A stretch of 64,000 bases of DNA from CAWBVG01 sp963792175. Its GTDB lineage: Bacteria; Acidobacteriota; Vicinamibacteria; Vicinamibacterales; CAVVIG01. The stretch lies in NCBI GenBank assembly GCA_963792175.1, contig CAWBVG010000052.1:35403-99402 (forward strand), written 5' to 3'. The notes beneath the pieces were generated by a model. That model had not been told where the DNA came from. It saw nothing but the letters and a program-made list of their open reading frames with translations, and made no database searches. The position numbers were made by a program, and so were the translations under genes. Positions 19,843-29,581 of this stretch are shown here, in pieces (the first letter of the stretch is position 1; each line of letters begins with the position of its first letter).

Positions 19843-19916
19843 CTGCAGCCGGCTCCGCGTTCGGCCGAAATCCTTGGCAACATTTGTCACGTCCTCTGCG
19901 GAATGACGTAAAGTGT

Positions 19917-19942
19917 CAGCCGCACAGCAATTGAAGCGGCTG
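19917..19942 (+). promoter_or_regulatory. Perfect 7-bp stem-loop upstream of the prepilin promoter
   Basis: CAGCCGC (19917-19923) pairs with GCGGCTG (19936-19942) across a 12-base loop. It lies 42 bases upstream of the sigma54-type promoter for the prepilin gene. It could be a binding site for an enhancer-binding protein or a terminator for the small upstream gene; the sequence does not decide. Confidence 0.35.
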
Positions 19943-19983
19943 TAAATTGTTGAAGGTAATGGGAATCGGAGTTCGTGTCGGCA

Positions 19984-19999
19984 TGGCACGAGCTCTGCA
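19984..19999 (+). promoter_or_regulatory. Sigma54 (RpoN)-type promoter of the prepilin gene
   Basis: TGGCAC, five bases, CTGCA matches the -24/-12 consensus (TGGCAC-N5-TTGCA) except for one T, keeping the essential GG and GC. Transcription would start near 20010, about 33 bases before the GTG start. Type IV pilins are often under RpoN and a PilR-type activator, so the position fits. Confidence 0.55.
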
Positions 20000-20042
20000 G
20001 TTGGGAGGGCGGCCTGAGAAAGGCCGAGGGAGTGTCCGTTCC

Positions 20043-20584
20043 GTGAGGAATCGCCACGCGCAAGCAAACGGCTTTGCGCTGATCGACTTGATCTTCGTCT
20101 GCGGGATCATTGGCTTGCTGGCCAGCATGGCGCTGCCACGTCTGGCCCTCGCCAAGGCTGCCGCTGGATCAGCGTCCGCAATCGGTTCGTTGCGCGCCAT
20201 CAACAGCGCGGAACTCACGTATGCGCTGACCTGCGGCAACGGCTTCTACGCACCGAACCTGACCACACTCGGCACGCCGCCTCCCGGCAGCAACGAACCG
20301 TTCATTGGCGGGGGGCTGGGCGAGGCGGACGTCATCAACAAGAGCGGATACACGATTCAGGTCGAAGGGACGGCCTTGGGCACTGCCCGGCGGCGTGCAA
20401 CGGCCTGGCCGCGGGGATGGCGGCGAAAGGCTTCAGGGCCGGCGCGGATCCAACGGCTGCCGGCACCGGCATCCCGCGCTTTTTCGCCAGCAACGCGAAC
20501 GGTGCGATCTTCGAGGACGTCGCCTCGCTGTACGCCGGGATGCCAGAGGTCGGCCAGCCACCGGCGGGCCATCCACTCCGCTGA
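20043..20584 (+). CDS. Type IV prepilin-like protein
   Basis: The GTG at 20043 follows GAGGGAG. The N-terminus RNRHAQANGFALIDLIFVCG has the prepilin cleavage site G|F, but with D where Glu+5 normally sits. A hydrophobic helix (IIGLLASMALPRLALAKA) follows, and then SASAIGSLRAINSAELTYA, a signature shared with the second prepilin at 33841. After a break near 20390 the C-terminus reads ACNGLAAGMAAKGFRAGADP and GIPRFFASNANGAIFEDVAS, stopping at 20584. It is probably a minor or major pseudopilin processed by PilD. Asp at position 5 is uncommon. Confidence 0.75.
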
Positions 20585-20605
20585 TTCAGCTATAATCCGG
20601 TCCAT

Positions 20606-20947
20606 ATGTGGACCAAGATGATGTCCGGGCCCCGCAAAAAGGCCCCGAAAACCATCGCGGTGATCGATCCGGATCGCTGCTTTGGGGCGTTTGCCTGCTC
20701 GATTTGCCAGGCTGCCTGTCCGGTCGCCGGCTGCATCGTCGAGGAACCCGATCGGGATGGCCGGATGGTCTGCGCGGTCCGCGCCGATCTGTGCATCGGC
20801 TGCGGCCTCTGCGTGACGCTTGGCAATCCCACCGCCCCGCAGCAGCGCGAGTTCGGCTGCCCGCCAGACTACGACGCCATCAACATGATGCCCTGGGACG
20901 AGGTAGTAAAGATCCTGCAAACTGAGAACTTAGAAGTCAGAACTTAG
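20606..20947 (+). CDS. 4Fe-4S ferredoxin-type protein
   Basis: A 113-residue protein with two cysteine clusters: DRCFGAFACSICQAACPVAGC and ADLCIGCGLCVTLGNP. The second is a classic CxxCxxC plus P; the first has wider spacing between the first two Cys. Two iron-sulfur clusters are likely. It is a cytoplasmic electron carrier, partner unknown. The last nine residues (QTENLEVRT) and the TAG stop lie within an inverted repeat, which sets the C-terminus. Confidence 0.75.
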   Translation: MWTKMMSGPRKKAPKTIAVIDPDRCFGAFACSICQAACPVAGCIVEEPDRDGRMVCAVRADLCIGCGLCVTLGNPTAPQQREFGCPPDYDAINMMPWDEVVKILQTENLEVRT

Positions 20948-20988
20948 AACGTTTAGTTCTCAGTTCTTACTTCTCAGTTCTCAAGTTC
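20919..20988. repeat. Inverted repeat of AACTGAGAACTT words, provides both stop codons
   Basis: The left arm (20920-20950) has three degenerate copies of AACTGAGAACTT/AAGTCAGAACTT and the right arm (20955-20988) has the complement. It is AT-rich in a GC-rich genome. The ferredoxin stop (20945-20947) and the stop of the convergent HMG-CoA lyase (20974-20976) both fall within it. It may form a two-way terminator hairpin. Confidence 0.75.
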
Positions 20989-21874
20989 CGTCGCGCTTGC
21001 GCGGCTTGCGCAAAGCGCGACGGCAGCCGATGATTGATTTTCGACGGCGATGAAGGCTGACGCATCGCTGATCGCCTCCAGCGACACTCCCGTTTCGAGT
21101 CCCATTCCATTCAGCATGTAAATGAGATCGTCGGTGGCCAGGTTGCCGGCCGCGCCCGGCGCGTACGGGCAGCCGCCGAGGCCGCCGGCCGATGCGTCGA
21201 ACGTCTTGACGCCGTATGGCAGCGCTGCGTGGACGTTGGCGAGGGCGGTGCCTCTGGTGTCGTGGAAATGCAGCGCCAGTCGATCGACCGGCAGTCGCTT
21301 CAGCACTGCGTCGAGGACGCGCCCGACCTGTCCTGGATGCGCGATGCCGATCGTGTCGCTGACGGCGACCTCGTAGACGCCCAGGTCCGCGAGGCGGGCC
21401 GCGACGTCCGCGACGCGATCGGGCGCGACCTCGCCCTCGAACGGACAGCCGAATGCCGTGGAGAGATAGCCGCGTACGCGCAGACCCGCGGCACGGGCGC
21501 GATCGCAGACCTCGCTGGTAAATCGCCAGCGACTCGTCGATGCTCCGGTTGATGTTCTTCTGACTGAACGTTTCTGACGACGCGGCGAACACCGCGACTT
21601 CATCCACGCGCGCGGCCAGCGCGCGTTCGAGGCCGGCCAGATTCGGCACGAGCGCGGTATAGCGGGTGCCCGGCCGGCGCGCGATTCCGGCGAAGACCTC
21701 CGCTGCGTCGGCCATCTGCGGAACCCATTTCGGGCTGACGAACGCCGACACTTCAATCACCGGAAGCCCCGCCGCGCTCAGGCGGTTGACGAACTCGATC
21801 TTGTCGGTGGTGGCGACGTCCGCGCTCTCGTTCTGAAGCCCATCACGCGGGCCCACTTCGACGACGGTGATCAT
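20974..21874 (-). CDS. liuE: Hydroxymethylglutaryl-CoA lyase
   Basis: The start at 21874 overlaps the stop of the carboxylase gene (ATGA). The TIM-barrel enzyme begins MITVVEVGPRDGLQNES, with the conserved RDGLQNE. Next come VIEVSAFVSPKWVPQMAD, TYSALVPN-like RYTALVPNLAGLE and FAASSETFSQKNINRSIDES. After a break near 21525 come VRGYLSTAFGCPFEGEVAP, VSDTIGIAHPGQV, LALHFHDTRGTALANV (metal His) and GGLGGCPYAPGAAGN with the catalytic Cys. It splits HMG-CoA into acetoacetate and acetyl-CoA, the last step of leucine breakdown. Confidence 0.9.
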
Positions 21875-23658
21875 TGCCACTCCAGCAGTACTGCGTCGGC
21901 GTCCACGAGCTCGCCCTCGCGGCATCGTATCGCGGCGACGATGCCGGCGTCGGCGGCGCGGACTGGCAGCTCCATTTTCATCGCCTCGAGCAGCACGAGG
22001 ACGTCGCCTTTCTTCACCGCGTCGCCGGGCTTGACGTTGATGCGGAGGACCGTGGCCGGCATCGGCGCGGTCACCGCTCCGCCGGCGCCGTCGCCGCCGA
22101 CCTCCGTCCCGGCGCCAGCTGACCTCCGTCCCCGCCCGTCGACGCTCCGTCCCAGCCGTGCGCTGCCGTCGCCGCCTGCGACCTCGGGCTCCCCGCCGGC
22201 GACCTCCGTCCGCGCGCCAGGCAACCTCCGTCCCACGGCGAAGTCCCACGGATCTCTGGAGACGCTCGGCGCCGACGATGGCGGTCGAGTGATCGACAAC
22301 CGCGGGGCTTTCGGCGGCAAGCCTGGCGCCTTCGCGATCCAGAAAACCCGTGTCGATCCGGCCCTCGCGGAATTCGGGCAGCTCCAGGACTGCGGATGAG
22401 AAACGGCACGTTCGTCCGCACGCCCTCGATGTCGAGGCACGCGCAGCGCCGCGGCCAGACGATTGATCGCCAACGGACGCGACTCCGCGGTCGCGATCAC
22501 TTTGGCGAGCATCGGATCGTAGTAGACGGAGATCTCGCTGCCCTCGGCGACACCGGAATCGATGCGGACACCGGGAATGTGCGGCGCGCGGTAGACGGAC
22601 AATCGCCCGGCTTGCGGCAGAAAGCCCTGCGCCGGATCCTCGGCGTACACGCGAGCCTCGATCGCGTGGCCCCGCTGCGCGATCTGCGCCTGCGTCCACG
22701 GCAGCGGTTCACCCGACGCGACGATCAGCTGCGCGCGCACGAGATCCAGCCCGGTGACCTGTTCGGTGACCGGATGCTCCACCTGCAGCCGCGTATTCAT
22801 TTCCAGGAAATAAAACGACGGACCATCGACCAGAAACTCGATCGTGCCGGCGTTGCGGTACTCGACGGTGCGCGCCAACGCGACCGCGGCCGTCGTCATG
22901 CGCGCCCGCAACTCCGGCGTCAGCGCCGGCGACGGGCTTTCCTCGATGACCTTCTGGTGGCGTCTCTGCACCGAGCACTCGCGCTCGAAGAGGTGGACGG
23001 CCTGACCGTGGTTGTCCGCGAACACCTGGATCTCGACGTGGCGCGCCGCGTCGATGAGCTTCTCGACGTAGAGCGTCCCGTCGCCGAACGCGGCCGTCGC
23101 CTCACGACGCGCGGCCTCGATGGCCTGCGTGATGTCGGCCGCGTCGGTGACACGACGCATGCCTTTGCCGCCGCCGCCGGCGGAGGCTTTGATCAAGGCC
23201 GGCAGCCCGATGCGATCGATCGCCGCCGCGATGCCGCGATCGGACTGATCGTCCAGCGTCTCGCCGGGGACGACCGGCACGCCAGCGGCGGCGGCGAGCC
23301 GCCGCGCCTCGATCTTCGATCCCATGCGCGCGATGGCCTGCGACGGCGGCCCGACGAAGATGATGCCCGCCGCCGCGCACGCCTCCGCAAAGCGTGGGTT
23401 CTCGGACAGAAACCCATAGCCTGGGTGAATGGCGTCAGCGCCGGCCGACTGGGCCGCCCGGATGATGCCGGGAATCGACAGGTAACTGTCCGAAGCGGGT
23501 GCTGGCCCAATGGCGATGGCCCGATCGGCGATCAACGTGTGCGGCGCTCCAGCGTCGGCCGACGAGTAGACCGCGACGCTTTCGACGCCGAGCTCGCGGC
23601 ACGACCGAATGATCCGCACCGCAATCTCACCGCGATTCGCGATGAGCAGCCGCTTCAT
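21871..23658 (-). CDS. liuD: Methylcrotonyl-CoA carboxylase alpha subunit (biotin carboxylase + BCCP)
   Basis: It starts MKRLLIANRGEIAVRIIRSC. The biotin carboxylase shows YGFLSENPRFAEACA, the ATP-grasp Gly-rich loop KASAGGGGKGMRRV, ERECSVQRRHQKVIEESPS, EFLVDGPSFYFLEMNTRLQV and EHPVTEQVTGLDLV. After breaks near 22435, 22395 and 22235, a BCCP domain ends the protein with APMPATVLRINVKPGDAV and the biotinyl site LLEAMKMELPV. The linker before the BCCP is encoded by a tandem repeat. The frame continues without a stop from the upstream hydratase gene. It is the partner of liuB in leucine breakdown. Confidence 0.9.
   Translation of the reverse strand: MKRLLIANRGEIAVRIIRSCRELGVESVAVYSSADAGAPHTLIADRAIAIGPAPASDSYLSIPGIIRAAQSAGADAIHPGYGFLSENPRFAEACAAAGIIFVGPPSQAIARMGSKIEARRLAAAAGVPVVPGETLDDQSDRGIAAAIDRIGLPALIKASAGGGGKGMRRVTDAADITQAIEAARREATAAFGDGTLYVEKLIDAARHVEIQVFADNHGQAVHLFERECSVQRRHQKVIEESPSPALTPELRARMTTAAVALARTVEYRNAGTIEFLVDGPSFYFLEMNTRLQVEHPVTEQVTGLDLVRAQLIVASGEPLPWTQAQIAQRGHAIEARVYAEDPAQGFLPQAGRLSVYRAPHIPGVRIDSGVAEGSEISVYYDPMLAKVIATAESRPLAINRLAAALRVPRHRGRADERAVSHPQSWSCPNSARAGSTRVFWIAKAPGLPPKAPRLSITRPPSSAPSVSRDPWDFAVGRRLPGARTEVAGGEPEVAGGDGSARLGRSVDGRGRRSAGAGTEVGGDGAGGAVTAPMPATVLRINVKPGDAVKKGDVLVLLEAMKMELPVRAADAGIVAAIRCREGELVDADAVLLEWQ
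22099..22233. repeat. Dispersed GACCTCCGTCC units coding for the BCCP linker
   Basis: Near-copies of GACCTCCGTCCC begin at 22099, 22121, 22141, 22201 and 22223, spaced 20-60 bases apart. On the minus strand they encode a Gly/Glu/Val-rich linker (TEVAGG-type words) between the carboxylase and biotin domains. The linker is expected to be flexible, so repeats are tolerated. Confidence 0.65.
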
Positions 23659-23661
23659 CAT

Positions 23662-24548
23662 CGCGGCGCTGATTCGGCACAAGGACACGAAGGACACAAA
23701 GGTGAAAACCATATCAGATTTCTCTTCTTCGGTGTCCTTTGTGTCCTTGTGTCGACGGCCTGAGACCAGCTTGCGCGCTCGTTTTTCCAGAAACGCCCGC
23801 AGGCCCTCCTGTCCTTCCTCCGACACACGCCGTCCCGCGATGGCGGCGGCGGTCATCGGCATCGCTTCCGGAACGGACCGTCCCCAGACCTGCGGGATGA
23901 GCGCTTTCGCGGCAGCGATCGCTTCAGGACCTGCCGTCAGCAGTTCGCGGACGTAGCGTTCGACCGCCGCATCCAGCTCCGCGGCCGGCACGACCGCATG
24001 AACGAGCCCGATCTCTCGCGCGCGCGCGGCCGGGAAACGCGCGCCGGTGAGAAACAGTTCGCGCGCGGCCGAGCGGCCGATTTTCGCGAGCGCGAACGGC
24101 GAGATCACGGCGGGCAGAATCCCGAGCTTGACCTCGGTGAAACCGAAAATCGCCGACTCTTCGGCCACGACGATGTCGCACACCGCGGCCAGGCCGGCGC
24201 CGCCGCCGAGCGCGGCGCCCTGAACGCGGCCGACGAGCGGCACGGGCAGCGCGTCGATCGCACCGAACATCCGCGACATCGCCATCGCGTCCCGCAGGTT
24301 TTCTTCTTCAGTGAATTCGACCGTCTTCGACATCCACGTCACGTCCGCCCCGGCGCAGAACGTCTTGCCGGCGCCAGACAGCACGACGACGCGCACGTCT
24401 CCTTGCTCCGCCGCCTCGCGCGTCGCGGCCGCCCACGCGGTCAGCTCCGCGATGACCTCTTCGTTGAAGGCGTTGCGCACTTCGGGGCGATTGAGGATCA
24501 GGTGCTCGACGGCGCCGTCCCGTCGCGTATCAGATGGGTGTAGCTCAT
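23662..24548 (-). CDS. liuC: Methylglutaconyl-CoA hydratase (enoyl-CoA hydratase family)
   Basis: It starts MSYTHLIRDG at 24548. One base change near 24515 restores VEHLILNRPEVRNAFNEE. Crotonase motifs follow: VVVLSGAGKTFCAGADVTWM, VGRVQGAALGGGAGLAAVCD (oxyanion hole), FGFTEVKLGILPAVISPFAL (catalytic Glu region) and LTGARFPAARAREIGLVHAVV. Hydration of methylglutaconyl-CoA is inferred from its place between liuB and liuD. No stop is seen: translation would run through an inverted repeat (KDTKDTEEEKSDMVFTFVSF) into liuD. The end given here is the base before the liuD start. Confidence 0.85.
23678..23755. repeat. Inverted repeat of GGACACAAAGG words between liuC and liuD, in frame
   Basis: Left arm 23678-23705 (CACAAGGACACGAAGGACAC) and right arm 23728-23755 (GTGTCCTTTGTGTCCTTGTG) are near-complements, with about 22 bases between them. 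Both arms are open in the minus-strand frame that links the two genes. Confidence 0.7.
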
Positions 24549-24592
24549 GCCACCGTACGTCTTCCTTATGTCCTTTGTTTCCATAGTACGTT

Positions 24593-26199
<1,607 letters not shown>

Positions 26200-26243
26200 C
26201 GGTTGTCCGGGCTGTCGTCAGTCGCGAGGTTCAGCGCTCAGCG

Positions 26244-26414
26244 TCACCAGCCGCAGCAGTCGGTCTTGAACCCGCAGGCGGGACAGCGCCAGACGGCGTG
26301 CATCCGGTACATCTCCGCCACGCCGCATCGCTCGCAGATCATCTTGTCGACCGGTGGCGACGTGACTTTGAGCGGCGTTGGCTGGGCCGGTTTCGGGGTT
26401 TGGGAATCGCCCAT
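26244..26414 (-). CDS. Small zinc-ribbon protein
   Basis: A 56-residue protein starting MGDSQTPKPAQPTPLKV. Two cysteine pairs, MICERCGVAEMYRM and RCPACGFKTDCCGW, form a zinc-ribbon-like unit. An upstream start at 26441 would add nine residues. It is divergent from the response regulator gene. No function is known. Confidence 0.55.
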   Translation of the reverse strand: MGDSQTPKPAQPTPLKVTSPPVDKMICERCGVAEMYRMHAVWRCPACGFKTDCCGW

Positions 26415-26467
26415 GCGCGCGATTATCGCACGCACCGTCACAGCCGATGTGGGCCGCGACGAGGCTG

Positions 26468-26527
26468 TAGCGTTATAAAACGCTAAACTAAACTGTGTAT
26501 TGACACATTGCGCTATATTGCTACACT
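26468..26527. promoter_or_regulatory. AT-rich divergent control region with 7-bp palindrome and sigma70-like boxes
   Basis: TAGCGTT (26468-26474) and AACGCTA (26479-26485) form a perfect inverted repeat around ATAA. TTGACA (26500-26505) and TACACT (26522-26527) are 16 bases apart and could be -35/-10 boxes for the regulator gene, though transcription would then start almost at its ATG. The palindrome could be an operator for either divergent gene. Confidence 0.4.
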
Positions 26528-26535
26528 TGAGCAGT

Positions 26536-27958
26536 ATGAGTCAGAAATCGAAGCGGCGCGTGCTCGCCATAGACGACGAGCCGGCGATGACCGAGTGGCT
26601 CAAAATCCTGCTGGAGCACGCGGGATACGAGGTTCGGACGGCACTGATTGGCACCCGCGGGGAAGAGCTGTTCCGGACGTGGAAGCCGGACGCCGTCGTG
26701 ACCGACATGATGCTGCCCGACGTGGACGGCATCGAGCTCGTCCGCAAGTTCAAGCAGATCGACGAGGAAGCCGAAGTCATCGTGATCACCGGTCAGGGCA
26801 ACATTCCGCGGTCGGTGGAGGCGGTCAAGGCCGGCGCGTTCGACTTTCTGGAAAAGCCGGTCGACGCCGAGCGCCTGCTCGACAAGCTCGAGAAGGCGAT
26901 CAAGCAGAAGACGCTGATCGACGAGAACGAGCAGCTGAAGGCGAAGCTGCAGGACCGCTACAAGTTCCAGAACGTCATCGGCAAGAGCAAGAAGATGCAG
27001 GAGCTCTTCGAGCTGATCGAAAGCGTGGCGGCGAGCGAGGCGAACATCCTCATTCAGGGCGAGAACGGCACCGGCAAGGAGCTGATCGCCAACGCCATCC
27101 ACTACAACAGCAAGCGCTCCAAGGGTCCGTTCATCAAGATCAACTGCGCCGCCATTCCGAAGGATCTCATCGAGTCCGAGCTGTTCGGCTACAAGAAAGG
27201 CGCCTTCACCGGCGCGACGATGGACAAGGAAGGCCTGTTCGAGATGGCGGAGGGCGGATCGCTGCTGCTCGACGAAATCGGCGAGATGCCGCCGTACCTC
27301 CAGACCAAGCTGCTCCGCGTGCTGCAGGAGCGCGAATACCGGCCGATCGGCAGCGATCGCATCGTCCACGTGGACTTCCGGCTGATCTGCGCGACGAACA
27401 TCGATCTCGACATGGCGCTGCGCGAAGGGCGGCTGCGCGAGGACCTGTATTTCCGCATCAATACCATCACGCTGCGCGTGCCGCCGCTGCGCGAGCGGAC
27501 CGAAGACATCCCGCTGCTGTGCGACTACTTCCTCGACAAGTTCCGTCAGCGGTATCAGAAGAACGTGAAGACGCTGGCGCCGTCGGTGTATCACCTGCTC
27601 ATCCGCAATCGCTGGCCCGGCAACGTCCGCGAGCTCGAAAACGCCATCGAGCGCGCGGTGCTGGTCGCGAAGGGCGGCGAGATCGCGGTTGCCGATCTGC
27701 CGGAATCCATCCGCGAGGAGTCGACGAGCGTCCACCGATTTCGTGATTCCGCCTCACCGGACGCTGGCGGAGATCGAGAAGATGGCCATCCTGCAGACGC
27801 TCCAGCGCACGAACTGGAACAAGCAGGAAGCGGCGCAGATACTGGGGCTGTACCGGCCGACGCTGTACAGCAAGATGAAGAAGCACGACATCCGCGACGC
27901 CGGCAAAGCCGCGCGCACGCCGACGTCGCCGCCCGCCGACCTCCCGCCGCCACGCTAA
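26536..27958 (+). CDS. NtrC-type sigma54-dependent response regulator
   Basis: The receiver domain (1-120) has the acidic pocket IDDEP and the phospho-acceptor Asp in DAVVTDMMLPDVDG, with Thr (VITGQG) and Lys (LEKPVD). The AAA+ domain (about 145-380) has Walker A GENGTGKE, the sigma54 contact loop GAFTGA, Walker B LLLDEIGEM and the sensor RWPGNVRELENAIERA. After a break near 27735 the C-terminal Fis-type helix-turn-helix reads NKQEAAQILGLYRPTLYSKM. It should activate RpoN promoters after phosphorylation. No histidine kinase is adjacent, but a sigma54-type promoter lies 125 bases downstream. Confidence 0.92.
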
Positions 27959-27996
27959 TCTCAGCGGTACCAGTCACCTCATCCAGACGAAAAACG

Positions 27997-28041
27997 CGCG
28001 CTGCGTCTCGAAACCTGACGGGGTCTTCGGGACGCAGCGCG
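27997..28041. promoter_or_regulatory. Perfect 11-bp inverted repeat upstream of the sigma54 promoter
   Basis: CGCGCTGCGTC (27997-28007) and GACGCAGCGCG (28031-28041) are exact complements 23 bases apart. As DNA this is a candidate enhancer site for the regulator encoded just upstream; as RNA it could end that gene's transcript. Its distance to the -24 element (about 42-86 bases) suits either role. Confidence 0.5.
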
Positions 28042-28082
28042 GCAACCTCGTGCGATCGCTCACGGCCGATCGCCGCGCGTCG

Positions 28083-28098
28083 TGGCACATAACTTGTA
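28083..28098 (+). promoter_or_regulatory. Sigma54 (RpoN)-type promoter of the membrane-protein operon
   Basis: TGGCAC, ATAAC, TTGTA fits TGGCAC-N5-TTGCA with one change. Transcription would begin near 28109, ahead of GAGGAGG (28131-28137) and the ATG at 28145. The gene just upstream encodes a sigma54 activator, which supports the assignment. Confidence 0.6.
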
Positions 28099-28144
28099 GA
28101 AACGCTGCGGCGTAGGGCGGCTTCTGCCAAGAGGAGGCGTCGTG

Positions 28145-28424
28145 ATGGGAAACTCGCGGGCGATGGCGGCGGCGATTGTCGGTGCGGTGGTTGGCGGCGT
28201 GGCCGGGTATCTGTTCTTTACCGGATGACGGACGGAGGCTGCGGCGACAACTCGAGCCGGCGCTCGACGACTTCGCGCGCGAGCTCAACAGTTTCCGATC
28301 GACGGTCAACAAGGCGGCCGGCGTCGCGAGCGAGGGCTGGAAGCTCCTGAACGAAGCGATGGGCGACAGCGGCCAGGCGGCGCAATCGCGCTATCCGAGC
28401 GCACGCCAGACGTCTCCATTCTGA
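28145..28424 (+). CDS. Small membrane-anchored protein (YtxH-like)
   Basis: A strong GAGGAGG precedes the ATG. The N-terminal helix MAAAIVGAVVGGVAGYLFFT is a membrane anchor. After a one-base break near 28223 the soluble tail reads LEPALDDFARELNSFRSTVN and KAAGVASEGWKLLNEAMGD. It is first in a set of small envelope proteins. Without the shift it would be a 27-residue peptide ending at 28228. The function is unknown. Confidence 0.6.
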
Positions 28425-28434
28425 GGTGAGCGAC

Positions 28435-28868
28435 ATGTCAGGTGAACTCGGAACGACCAATCTGCTGCTCGGCATCATGGCCGCGGTCAGCGTCCTCGAG
28501 GCGCTGGTGATCATCGGCATGGGCGTCGCCGGCTTCATGGTCTACGGAAGGTGATGGAGCTCGTCGCGGGGCTCGAAACCCGCCAGGTCGCGCCGGCGAT
28601 GATTCGCGTCAACGCGATCCTGGACGACGTGAAGGACGTGACCGCGAAGGTGCGGGAAGAGACCGAGCGGGTGGACCACGCCATTCACACGACCATCGAT
28701 CGGGTGGACGACACGGCGGAGCGCGTGCGATCGAACGTGCGGGCGAAGACCAGTCGCGTGGTGGGCTTCGTGCGAGGTCTGCGCGTGGCGCTCGAATCGG
28801 TGATGGCGCACGCAGGCATCACGCGTGAACAGGAGGCGAGAGATGGCAGACGGATACGATCGTTTTGA
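28435..28868 (+). CDS. DUF948-like membrane protein
   Basis: It starts MSGELGTTNLLLGIMAAVSV, with one membrane helix ending in GFMVYGR. A one-base break near 28550 leads into a helical tail (TRQVAPAMIRVNAILDDVKD, VTAKVREETERVDHAIHTTI), the pattern of DUF948 proteins with a possible coiled coil. It overlaps the next gene by about 25 bases; its real 3' end may be slightly shorter. It lies in the sigma54-type operon. Confidence 0.65.
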
Positions 28869-29344
28869 GAACGAAGGCAGTGGCGGCGGGAGCTTCGTGA
28901 TGGGACTTCTCACCGGCACCGTGCTCGGCGCAGGGCTCGGGATGCTGTTCGCGCCGAAGGCGGGGTCGGAGCTGCGCAACCAGCTCTCCGAGCAGGCCGG
29001 CAATCTCGCCAACACGGCGTCGGAAGGCTATCGCAAGGCCTCTGAAAGTGCCGGTCAGTGGGCGCAGAGCGGCAAGGCAGCGGCGACCGATCTGGCCGAT
29101 CGCGGCCGCGATCTGTACGACAAGGCGCAAGGATGCCGTGAACCGCGGTACCGAGGAAGCGCAGCGCTACGTGCGTGACGCCTCGGGCAACAAGGGACCG
29201 GCGGCGGCCAGCCCGTCCACCGGCTCGACGGGATCCGCCGGTGCGAACTACGGTTCCGGGTCGAGCTATGGCAGCGGTTCGCCCTCGCAGTCAGGCTACT
29301 CCGGACCGTCGTCGGGGTCGGGCAGCGGATCGCGCCGGAGCTGA
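28843..29344 (+). CDS. YtxH-domain protein
   Basis: AGGAGGCG precedes the ATG at 28843. The segment FVMGLLTGTVLGAGLGMLFA followed by PKAGSELRNQLSEQAGNLAN is the YtxH membrane motif. Amphipathic helices follow, and after a break near 29130 a low-complexity Gly/Ser tail (YGSGSSYGSGSPSQSGYSG). YtxH proteins are linked to envelope and general stress in other bacteria. The operon context points the same way. Confidence 0.75.
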
Positions 29345-29347
29345 GAG

Positions 29348-29572
29348 ATGACGAGTGCCACCGCGCGAACCGTCGCCAATGTGGTGCTCGTCTCGGCCGG
29401 CCTGGCGGCGGCGTACGTGGTCGTCACCACGCCGCCGCTGCGGCGTCTGGCGCTGCGCGGCACGGAATGGTGGCTCGGGCGCGAGCGTGCCCGTGCGTAC
29501 CTGCTGTCGAGGCAGGTCGCGGCCGCGGCCGTGGGTCGGACGTCCGGAGCGCAGGCATGCCGCCTGACATAA
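29348..29572 (+). CDS. Small membrane protein of unknown function
   Basis: A 74-residue protein starting MTSATARTVANVVLVSAGLA, with one helix (VVLVSAGLAAAYVVVTTPPL), then a basic tail ending ACRLT. It sits between the YtxH and BrkB genes with a few bases on each side, so it is translated as part of the operon. The tail may be affected by a frame error. No family is recognised. Confidence 0.5.
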   Translation: MTSATARTVANVVLVSAGLAAAYVVVTTPPLRRLALRGTEWWLGRERARAYLLSRQVAAAAVGRTSGAQACRLT

Positions 29573-29581
29573 TGGCGCCGC

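Noticed and set aside
19843..20042. c-di-GMP (GEMM) riboswitch before the prepilin
   Set aside because: A stem-loop is present but I could not find the conserved GEMM core; a sigma54 promoter explains the region better.
22099..22233. CRISPR-like spaced repeats
   Set aside because: The spaced GACCTCCGTCC units are too short and lie inside the open frame of liuD; no cas genes are present.
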